Shown in pieces: positions 1 to 5,124 of a stretch of DNA of 7,253 nucleotides. A program made the translations under genes and the position numbers. This DNA comes from Longimicrobium sp. (GTDB lineage: Bacteria > Gemmatimonadota > Gemmatimonadetes > Longimicrobiales > Longimicrobiaceae), in assembly GCA_030446945.1 (NCBI GenBank), contig JAUJMI010000186.1, positions 1 through 7,253 of the forward strand, written 5' to 3'. Every line of letters begins with the position of its first letter. Within the stretch, counting starts at the first letter, position 1. Below the pieces are notes generated by a model. That model was given only the letters and a program-made list of their open reading frames with translations. It was not told where the DNA came from and did not search any database.

Positions 1-20
1 GCCCGCTCGAACCACCCGAA

Positions 21-102
21 GACCGCTGACGCGGTCTCGCGAGCCGCAGCCAGTCCGCGGACGCGGACTTTGTGCTGCCGCGAGTTCACTCGCCCCGGCG
101 AG
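21..102. repeat. Cluster of four short perfect inverted repeats
   Basis: The sequence shows GACCGC/GCGGTC (21-26 with 31-36, TGAC loop), AGTCCGC/GCGGACT (52-58 with 63-69, GGAC loop), GCGAGT/ACTCGC (80-85 with 88-93, TC centre) and CTCGCC/GGCGAG (89-94 with 97-102, CC centre). The last two share bases 89-93, so only one can form at a time. No open frame here has a plausible start or protein-like composition. The block looks like a dispersed intergenic repeat of the host genome; that reading is inference. It could instead hold terminators for a gene to the left of the window, but no T-run follows any of the stems. Confidence 0.6.
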
Positions 103-133
103 CTCTTGCCCTGCCCCCACCCTGGCCGAAGAG

Positions 134-169
134 GAGCGCCCCGACATCGCAAAGACGGCTGGGGCGCTC
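134..169. repeat. 9-bp inverted repeat upstream of the ABC gene
   Basis: GAGCGCCCC at 134-142 and GGGGCGCTC at 161-169 are perfect reverse complements around an 18-nt loop. No T-run follows, so an intrinsic terminator is unlikely. It lies about 90 bp upstream of the preferred ABC transporter start and may fold in the leader mRNA or be another dispersed repeat. Confidence 0.5.
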
Positions 170-180
170 ATCGTGTTACA

Positions 181-195
181 GTACAAGCCTTGTAC
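181..195. promoter_or_regulatory. Candidate operator, 15-bp palindrome
   Basis: GTACAAG at 181-187 and CTTGTAC at 189-195 are perfect arms around a single C. The site is clearly AT-richer than its surroundings and sits 64 bp upstream of the preferred start of the exporter gene. Length and symmetry fit a dimeric repressor site, for example of TetR type, a class that often controls exporters. No regulator gene of that kind is in the window, so the assignment is inference. I could not find convincing -35 and -10 boxes beside it. Confidence 0.4.
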
Positions 196-250
196 AGACA
201 CGGTGCAGCGCATTAAGCTGCAAATCCGCGCGCGGGTGCCACCCCCCCTA

Positions 251-256
251 GAGGTG
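251..256 (+). promoter_or_regulatory. Ribosome binding site setting the ABC start
   Basis: GAGGTG at 251-256 places its GAGG core 5 nt before the GTG at 260. The longer frame opening with a GTG at 173 has no such site, and its first 29 residues do not resemble the start of an ABC exporter. This supports 260 as the start. Confidence 0.5.
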
Positions 257-259
257 TAC

Positions 260-2047
260 GTGAAGCAACTGAGAGCGCTGCTCCCCTACCTCCGCCGCTA
301 CCGCGGGCCGATCGCGTGGGGGATGGTGATGGTGGTGGCGGCGAACGCGCTGAGCGTGCTGAGCCTGGAGTGCGTCAAGTGGGGGATCGACGCGCTCGCG
401 GTGCCCGGGACCACGCGGATGACGATCTTCCGCTACGCCGCGCTCTCGCTGGGGGTGGCGGTGCTGGCCGGCGCGGCGCGCTACGGGATGCGCGAGATCC
501 TCAACGGCGTGTCGCGCAAGGTGGAGCTGGACCTGCGCAACGACTTCTTCGAGCGGCTGCTGCGGCTGGATGCCGGCTTCTACGCGCGGCACCCCACGGG
601 CGACATCATGAGCCGCGCCACCAGCGACATCGCGGCGGTGCGCCAGGTGGCCGGGCCGGCCTACATGTACCTCGCCAGCACCATCGTCTTCGCCGTCTTC
701 GCGCTCACGCGCATGGTGTGGATTGACGCCTGGATGACGGCCACCACGCTGGTGCCCATCCTCCTCCTGCCGCCGGTCACCATCTGGTTCGGCAAGGTGA
801 TCCACGACCGCTTCGAGAAGATCCAGGAACAGCAGGGCCTCCTCTCCACGGTGGCGCAGGAGAACCTGGCGGGGCAGCGCATCGTCAAGGCGTACGGCCA
901 GGAGGAGTACCAGAGCCGCCGCTTCCGCGACATCTCGAACGAGTACCTGCAGCGCAACGTGGAGCTGGCGCGCACCTCGGGGCTCTTCTACCCCTCGCTG
1001 GGGCTGCTCGGCGGGCTGGCGATGATGGTGGCGCTCTGGGCGGGCGGGCGGGCGATCATGGCGGGCGACATCACCAACGGCGACTTCGTGGTCTTCATCC
1101 TCTACCTGGGGATGCTGATCTGGCCGATGATCGCGCTCGGCTGGGTGGTGAACCTCTTCCAGCGCGGCGCCGCCTCCATGGGGCGCGTGTCGCGGATCCT
1201 GGACGCCGTCCCCGCCATCGGCGATGCGCCGGACGCCGCCGCGCCGGCGCGCGTGCGCGGGGAGATCGAGTTCCGCGGGGTGTCGTTTCGCTACCCCGGC
1301 ACCGAGCGCGACGTCCTCCGCGGGGTCGACTTCCGCGTCCCGGCCGGCGCCACGGTGGCCATCGTGGGCCCCACCGGGAGCGGCAAGAGCACGCTGGTGC
1401 AGCTCCTGACGCGGACGTACGATCCCACCGAGGGCGAGGTGAGGGTGGATGGGGTTCCGGTGAGCCGCTGGCCGCTGGAGCGCCTGCGCGCCGAGGTGGC
1501 GGTGGTGCCGCAGGACACCTTCCTCTTCTCCACCACCATCGAGGACAACTTGGCGCTCGGCTTCCACGAGCCGGATGCGGAGCGGCGCGCCGAACGGGTG
1601 CGCTCGGCTGCCCGCGTGGCCCGGCTGCACGACACCGTCGCCTCCTTTCCGGCCGGCTACGACACCCTGCTCGGGGAGCGCGGGATCAACCTCTCCGGCG
1701 GGCAGAAGCAGCGCGCGGCCCTCGCCCGCGCCATCGCGCGGAAGGCGCGGGTGCTGGTGCTGGACGACGCGCTCTCCGCCGTGGACACGCACACCGAATA
1801 TGAGATCCTGGAAGGGCTGAGCGGCATACTGGAAGAGCGCACCTCGATCGTCGTCAGCCACCGCGTGACGGCGGTGATGCACGCGGAGCTGATCCTGGTG
1901 CTGGACGGTGGCAGGGTCGCCGAGCAGGGGACGCACACCGAGCTGCTGCAGCGGGGCGGCGTGTACGCGGGGCTCCAGCGGCGGCAGCTGCTGGCGGAGG
2001 ATCTGGACGGGGGCGATCTCCTTGCCGCCGCTTCGCGGGAGGCCTAG
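260..2047 (+). CDS. ABC exporter half-transporter (permease fused to ATPase), MdlA/heterodimer type
   Basis: This is a 595-residue inner-membrane exporter subunit that couples ATP hydrolysis to export of an unknown substrate (drug, lipid or peptide). Six hydrophobic segments fall at about 18-38, 56-74, 134-153, 156-178, 241-264 and 276-300. The nucleotide-binding domain follows: Walker A GPTGSGKST at 370-378, Q-loop Q418, signature LSGGQ at 478-482, Walker B VLVLDD at 498-503, D-loop SAVD at 506-509 and H534. The usual catalytic Glu after Walker B is Asp (D503). From family knowledge this marks MdlA- or TM287-like subunits that pair with a second, canonical half-transporter; no partner lies in the window. 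Full length matches the family. Start chosen at GTG 260, where MKQLRALLPYLRRYR is a typical opening; the frame also opens at GTG 173. The histidine kinase follows after 36 bp, suggesting co-transcription. Family is certain; substrate is unknown. Confidence 0.93.
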   Translation: MKQLRALLPYLRRYRGPIAWGMVMVVAANALSVLSLECVKWGIDALAVPGTTRMTIFRYAALSLGVAVLAGAARYGMREILNGVSRKVELDLRNDFFERLLRLDAGFYARHPTGDIMSRATSDIAAVRQVAGPAYMYLASTIVFAVFALTRMVWIDAWMTATTLVPILLLPPVTIWFGKVIHDRFEKIQEQQGLLSTVAQENLAGQRIVKAYGQEEYQSRRFRDISNEYLQRNVELARTSGLFYPSLGLLGGLAMMVALWAGGRAIMAGDITNGDFVVFILYLGMLIWPMIALGWVVNLFQRGAASMGRVSRILDAVPAIGDAPDAAAPARVRGEIEFRGVSFRYPGTERDVLRGVDFRVPAGATVAIVGPTGSGKSTLVQLLTRTYDPTEGEVRVDGVPVSRWPLERLRAEVAVVPQDTFLFSTTIEDNLALGFHEPDAERRAERVRSAARVARLHDTVASFPAGYDTLLGERGINLSGGQKQRAALARAIARKARVLVLDDALSAVDTHTEYEILEGLSGILEERTSIVVSHRVTAVMHAELILVLDGGRVAEQGTHTELLQRGGVYAGLQRRQLLAEDLDGGDLLAAASREA

Positions 2048-2083
2048 ATTGAGGGTCTACAAACGTTCCACTTCCGGGCGGGC

Positions 2084-3046
2084 ATGAACGATCTCCGGCT
2101 TTCCATCCAGGGGGACAAGGAGGCGGCGCGGCTGCGCGACGTGCTGGCCCGCGAAGGGTTCCGCATCGTGGAGCCGCCGCGCGCCGGGCCGCCGCATGAC
2201 CTCGTCCTGGAGTCGGACGGCGAGGCCGCGCCCCGTGGCTCCGGGCAGCGCATCGAGGAGCTGGAGCGGCTCGTGCTGGAGCTCCGCAACCTGGACGTGG
2301 CCAAGAGCCAGTTCCTCACCAACGTCTCGCACGAGCTGCGCACCCCGCTCACCGCCATCGTCACCTACGGCGAGATCCTGCGCGACGGGCTGCTGGGGGA
2401 GCTCTCCACGCGGCAGACGGACGCCATCGAGTCGATGATCGGCGCCTGCCGGCAGCTGCTGGGGATGATCGAGGAGATCCTCACTTACGCCCGCACCAAC
2501 GCGCAGGCCATCACGCTGCAGACCACCGAGTTCCCGGTAGAGGAAGTGGTGCAGGGGGTGCACGGGATGAACGCCTCGCTCCTGGACCGCAAGAACCTGA
2601 ACTTCGACGTGCGCGCCGAGCCGGGGCTGCCGCCGGTGCGGGCGGACAAGGACAAGGTGGCGCACGTGCTGGGGAACCTCATCGGCAACGCCATCAAGTT
2701 CACCCCGGAAGAGGGGCTGCTCGTGGTGGAGGCGCGCCGCGCCCCCGAGCGCCCGGACTGGGTGGAGATCGCCGTCACGGACACGGGGATCGGCATCGAC
2801 CCGCAGTACCACGAGCTGATCTTCCAGGAGTTCGCGCAGGTGGACACCTCCCGCGCGCGCGCGCACCACGGCACGGGGCTGGGGCTGGCGATCGCGCGGC
2901 AGTTCGTGCAGCTGCACGGCGGCGACATCCGGGTGCAGAGCGAGCTGGGCCATGGGAGCCGCTTCTTCTTCACCCTGCCCAGCGCGGAGGCCGCCGTCGA
3001 GCCCGCGGGCAACGGCCGCCCGCCGGCGGAGGGGGGCGCTCCGTGA
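2084..3046 (+). CDS. Soluble sensor histidine kinase (HisKA + HATPase_c)
   Basis: This 320-residue kinase should autophosphorylate on His and pass phosphate to a receiver protein, probably the one encoded next. The H-box SHELRTPL places the phosphoacceptor at H83. The ATPase domain shows an N-box with N198 and N202, G1 DTGIGI at 233-238, FQEF at 247-250 and G2 GTGLGLAI at 263-270. No membrane segment or signal peptide is visible, so it is cytoplasmic. Residues 1-45 follow the strand-helix-strand pattern of a receiver domain start but are degenerate and far too short to be a full domain. A heptad-like stretch at about 55-75 leads into the HisKA helix. Start is ATG 2084, with only a weak G-rich site before it. 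It lies 36 bp after the ABC gene and overlaps the response regulator start. The input signal is unknown. Confidence 0.93.
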   Translation: MNDLRLSIQGDKEAARLRDVLAREGFRIVEPPRAGPPHDLVLESDGEAAPRGSGQRIEELERLVLELRNLDVAKSQFLTNVSHELRTPLTAIVTYGEILRDGLLGELSTRQTDAIESMIGACRQLLGMIEEILTYARTNAQAITLQTTEFPVEEVVQGVHGMNASLLDRKNLNFDVRAEPGLPPVRADKDKVAHVLGNLIGNAIKFTPEEGLLVVEARRAPERPDWVEIAVTDTGIGIDPQYHELIFQEFAQVDTSRARAHHGTGLGLAIARQFVQLHGGDIRVQSELGHGSRFFFTLPSAEAAVEPAGNGRPPAEGGAP

Positions 3047-3429
3047 TGCTCGCCTCGGTCCTGCTGGTGGAAGACAGCGAGCCGATCCGCACCGCCTTCA
3101 CCATCCTCCTGGAAGAGACCGGCTACCGCGTGCACTCGGCCGAGGACGGCCACGAAGCCGTCCGCGCCGCCACCGAGCACGCGCCGGACCTGGTGCTCCT
3201 GGATATGGGCCTTCCCGGGATGGACGGCCTGGACGTGGTGCGCGCCCTCAAGTCCCAGCCCGCCACCGCCGAAATCCCGGTGATCGCCCTCACGGGGCGC
3301 GACGACGCGGGGAGCCGCCGGGCATGCATCGAGGCGGGGTGCGCGGAGTACATCCTGAAGCCGATCAACACGCACGCCCTCCTCCGCACCATCGAGCGCC
3401 ACCTCCGCACCGCGCCCGAGAAATCGTAG
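3046..3429 (+). CDS. Single-domain response regulator (CheY-like receiver)
   Basis: This 127-residue stand-alone receiver accepts phosphate from a histidine kinase, most likely the adjacent one. Residues E9 and D10 form the acidic pocket, D53 in DLVLLD is the phosphoacceptor, T83 is the switch Thr, Y102 the aromatic switch and K105-P106 the conserved Lys-Pro. The receiver fills the protein; there is no DNA-binding or enzymatic output domain, so it must act by protein contact or as a relay intermediate. ATG 3046 shares its A with the kinase TGA (TGATG). A GTG at 3043 in the same frame gives one more residue and a 4-bp GTGA overlap, and the GGAGG at 3028-3032 suits it slightly better (10 against 13 nt). 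Either way the two genes are translationally coupled. The stop is TAG at 3427-3429. Confidence 0.92.
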   Translation: MLASVLLVEDSEPIRTAFTILLEETGYRVHSAEDGHEAVRAATEHAPDLVLLDMGLPGMDGLDVVRALKSQPATAEIPVIALTGRDDAGSRRACIEAGCAEYILKPINTHALLRTIERHLRTAPEKS

Positions 3430-3442
3430 GCCCTCTCCCCCA

Positions 3443-3459
3443 GCGTCGCTCCGCGACGC
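3443..3459. repeat. Short hairpin after the response regulator gene
   Basis: GCGTCGC at 3443-3449 and GCGACGC at 3453-3459 are perfect arms around a TCC loop, 14 nt after the stop codon. It sits directly before the longer terminator-like hairpin and may be part of one compound repeat with it. Confidence 0.45.
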
Positions 3460-3461
3460 AT

Positions 3462-3496
3462 CCCCCTCCCCCAAAGCTGCCTGGGGGAGGGGGTTT
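3462..3496 (+). terminator. Terminator-like hairpin with a 12-bp perfect stem
   Basis: CCCCCTCCCCCA at 3462-3473 pairs perfectly with TGGGGGAGGGGG at 3482-3493 around an 8-nt loop, followed by only three T (3494-3496). It begins 33 nt after the response regulator stop and is very stable, so it plausibly ends the ABC-kinase-regulator transcript. The short T-run makes classic intrinsic termination uncertain. It might act on both strands, since the opposing operon also ends nearby, or be a dispersed repeat recruited as a 3' end. Confidence 0.6.
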
Positions 3497-3600
3497 GCGT
3501 GCATCGGTTCGTGCCGCGCGGGGCGGTGCGGGGGCGGGTGGGCAGCCACGCGGTGCTGCCGTACGTTTTCGATGCGAAGGTCGTGGGTCTAGGCGGAGGC

Positions 3601-3643
3601 GAGGGCGGGCAGACACGCAGGTTACACGCAGGTCTGCCCCTGC
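3601..3643. repeat. REP-like palindrome unit A with tandem duplication in its loop
   Basis: The unit opens with GAGGGCGGGC (3601-3610). GGGCAGAC at 3607-3614 pairs perfectly with GTCTGCCC at 3632-3639, followed by CTGC. Its interior contains ACACGCAGGT twice, at 3613-3622 and 3624-3633, separated by one T. Removing one 11-bp copy would leave the same 8-bp stem around a 6-nt loop, so the present form is probably a duplication inside a simpler palindrome. It shares its left edge with unit B, 80 bp further on. Confidence 0.6.
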
Positions 3644-3680
3644 GGGTGACGGTGCGATGAGCGGGCGTCGGGGTGGGGGA

Positions 3681-3709
3681 GAGGGCGGGCGCGATAAATC
3701 GCGCCCCTA
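3681..3709. repeat. REP-like palindrome unit B
   Basis: The unit opens with the same GAGGGCGGGC (3681-3690) as unit A. GGGCGCGAT at 3687-3695 pairs perfectly with ATCGCGCCC at 3698-3706 around AA, followed by CTAC. The palindrome ends 56 bp beyond the stop of the minus-strand esterase-family gene, so it could form in that gene's 3' UTR. No T-run follows on either strand, so it is more likely a dispersed palindromic repeat than an intrinsic terminator. Confidence 0.6.
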
Positions 3710-3762
3710 CGATATTCTATGCGACCCGCACCCGTCCCCTGCCGTTCCCCGGTCCCCGCAGT

Positions 3763-5067
3763 TCACATCCCCGACGGAAACGTATCCGCCGGCTCCCGGT
3801 CCTCGCGAGCTTCCATGTGCAGCGGCCGCAGCGCGGTGGAGCGGTCGATGTACAGCATGGCGTCGTAGCGGTACGGCATCACGGTGGAGACGTAGTTGCC
3901 CATCCGTTCCGCGTGCGGGTTGTAGACGACGCCGATGGCGCGGTGGCCGCGCGGGTCCAGGCCGGCCTCCGCCTCGTCCAGGTTCTCCACCATCACCAGT
4001 TTGTCGTGGGCGCCGGCGTCGTGGAAGATGCGCTCCCAGCTCCCCTCGCGCGCCTCGGGGACGGGCATGCGCTGCATGGGCGCGCCCCACTGCTGGCCCG
4101 CGATCACGGAACCGGCGTACGACGAGAAGCCGGCGATCACCACCTGCTCGCCCCACCGCTCGCGCGCGAGCTGCCCCACGTTGACCATCCCGGCGCGCGC
4201 CATATCGGTCGCGCGGGCGTCGCCCACGTGCGTGTTGTGCTCCCAGACGATCGCCTTGGAGCCGGGGCCGTGGTGCTCCAGCAGGCGCTCCAGCGTCTCG
4301 ATCATGTGGGTGTCGCGCACGTTCCACGACGCCGCGCCGCCGCGCACCATGGTGCGGTAGTAGCGCTCGGCGTTCAGCGCCACCAGCGCGTTCTGCTCGG
4401 CGTTGAAGAAGGCCTCGCGCCCCTCCTCCTTGTAGTCCGGACCCTTTGCCCGCATCTCGCGGAGGATCTGCACTACCTCGTCCTCGCAGTCCGTGGGGAC
4501 GAGGGCGGTCGCCATGGCGTACTCCTGCACGTCCTGCGCGTAGGGATCGAAGCAGCCGTACGAGCGGCGCGCGCGTTCCGCGATTTGCGGGTCCACCCGC
4601 TCCAGGTAGCGGGTGACGACGTCCATCGAGTCCCACAGCGAGTACACGTCGAGGCCGTAGAAGCCGACACGCCGCTCTTCGGGGACGTTGGCGTTGTGGG
4701 AGCGCATCCATTCCGCCAGCGCCACCACCTCCTCGTTCGCCCACATCCAGGTGGGCCAGCGGGAGAAGGCGTGCAGCACCTCGCGCGCAGTGGCGCCGCC
4801 GGCGGGGAGACCCCTGGCGTAGCGGTTGACCAGGTAGCAGTCCGGCCAGTCGCCCTCGACGGCGATGAAGTGGAAGCCCTTCTCCTCCACCAGGCGGCGG
4901 CTGATGCGGTGGCGCCAGGTGTAGAACTCCGAGGTGCCGTGCGATGCCTCGCCCAGCAGCACGACGCGCGCGTCGTCGATGCGCTCCATCAGCGGGTCCA
5001 GATCCGCGTCGGCGCGGAGCGGCAGCGCGTTGCGCCCCACTGCGTCGACCAGAGCCTGCGTGGACAT
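3763..5067 (-). CDS. Erythromycin esterase family protein
   Basis: This 434-residue protein belongs to the erythromycin esterase-like family, metal-independent hydrolases related to EreA/EreB and to the so-called succinoglycan biosynthesis proteins. Visible family blocks are GEASHG at 39-44, WRHR at 51-54, EGDWPD at 71-76, GLDVYS at 138-143, WEHNTHVGDAR at 275-285 and YNPHAERMGNYVS at 382-394. E40, H43, R52 and E71 match the spacing of E43, H46, R55 and E74 of EreB as I recall them; H277 or H280 would be the second active-site His. There is no signal peptide, so it is cytoplasmic. Start is ATG 5067 with GAGGAG 9 nt upstream. It follows the GH13 gene by 57 bp on the same strand, probably in one transcript. 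Most chromosomal members have no proven macrolide activity, so resistance should not be assumed; the substrate is unknown. Confidence 0.9.
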   Translation of the reverse strand: MSTQALVDAVGRNALPLRADADLDPLMERIDDARVVLLGEASHGTSEFYTWRHRISRRLVEEKGFHFIAVEGDWPDCYLVNRYARGLPAGGATAREVLHAFSRWPTWMWANEEVVALAEWMRSHNANVPEERRVGFYGLDVYSLWDSMDVVTRYLERVDPQIAERARRSYGCFDPYAQDVQEYAMATALVPTDCEDEVVQILREMRAKGPDYKEEGREAFFNAEQNALVALNAERYYRTMVRGGAASWNVRDTHMIETLERLLEHHGPGSKAIVWEHNTHVGDARATDMARAGMVNVGQLARERWGEQVVIAGFSSYAGSVIAGQQWGAPMQRMPVPEAREGSWERIFHDAGAHDKLVMVENLDEAEAGLDPRGHRAIGVVYNPHAERMGNYVSTVMPYRYDAMLYIDRSTALRPLHMEAREDREPADTFPSGM

Positions 5068-5124
5068 TCGTTCTCGCTCCTCGACCGGGTTCGCGGCTGA
5101 AAACGGGGCCCGGGTGCGCAGGTT

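Larger units (their letters stand above)
3430..3762. other. 333-bp intergenic region between convergent genes, repeat-rich
   Basis: This stretch separates the response regulator (+) from the esterase-family gene (-), whose stops face each other. It holds a small GCGTCGC/GCGACGC hairpin (3443-3459), a long terminator-like hairpin (3462-3493), a 6-bp stem GGCAGC/GCTGCC (3541-3546 with 3555-3560) and two REP-like palindromes (3601-3643 and 3681-3709). Open frames crossing it are low-complexity Arg/Pro/Gly shadows with no start signal, so I see no gene here. Confidence 0.75.

Noticed and set aside
1..216. Possible 3' part of a gene entering from the left edge (frame open to TAA at 214-216)
   Set aside because: The reading is Arg/Pro/Cys-rich and runs straight through several perfect palindromes; it looks like repeat DNA, not protein.
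173..259. N-terminal extension of the ABC transporter from GTG 173
   Set aside because: No ribosome site before 173, it runs through the candidate operator, and family members start at the residues encoded from about 260.
248..1936. Long open frame (562 codons) antisense to the ABC transporter
   Set aside because: His/Arg/Val/Pro-rich composition without any domain pattern; it is the expected by-product of G/C-rich third positions in the real gene.
3601..3709. CRISPR array
   Set aside because: Only two palindromes with different inner stems and no repeated spacer-repeat units; not a CRISPR structure.
2952..4184. 410-codon plus-strand frame spanning the regulator, the intergenic repeats and part of the esterase gene
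   Set aside because: Low-complexity Arg/Pro/Gly reading that crosses a strong hairpin and two palindromes and overlaps two real genes.
3763..5067. Calling the esterase-family gene a macrolide resistance gene (ere)
   Set aside because: Family membership and active-site residues do not establish the substrate, and no mobile or resistance context is present.
3673..5100. Long plus-strand open frame across the esterase-family gene
   Set aside because: It lies opposite a gene with clear family motifs, lacks a start signal and has shadow-type composition.
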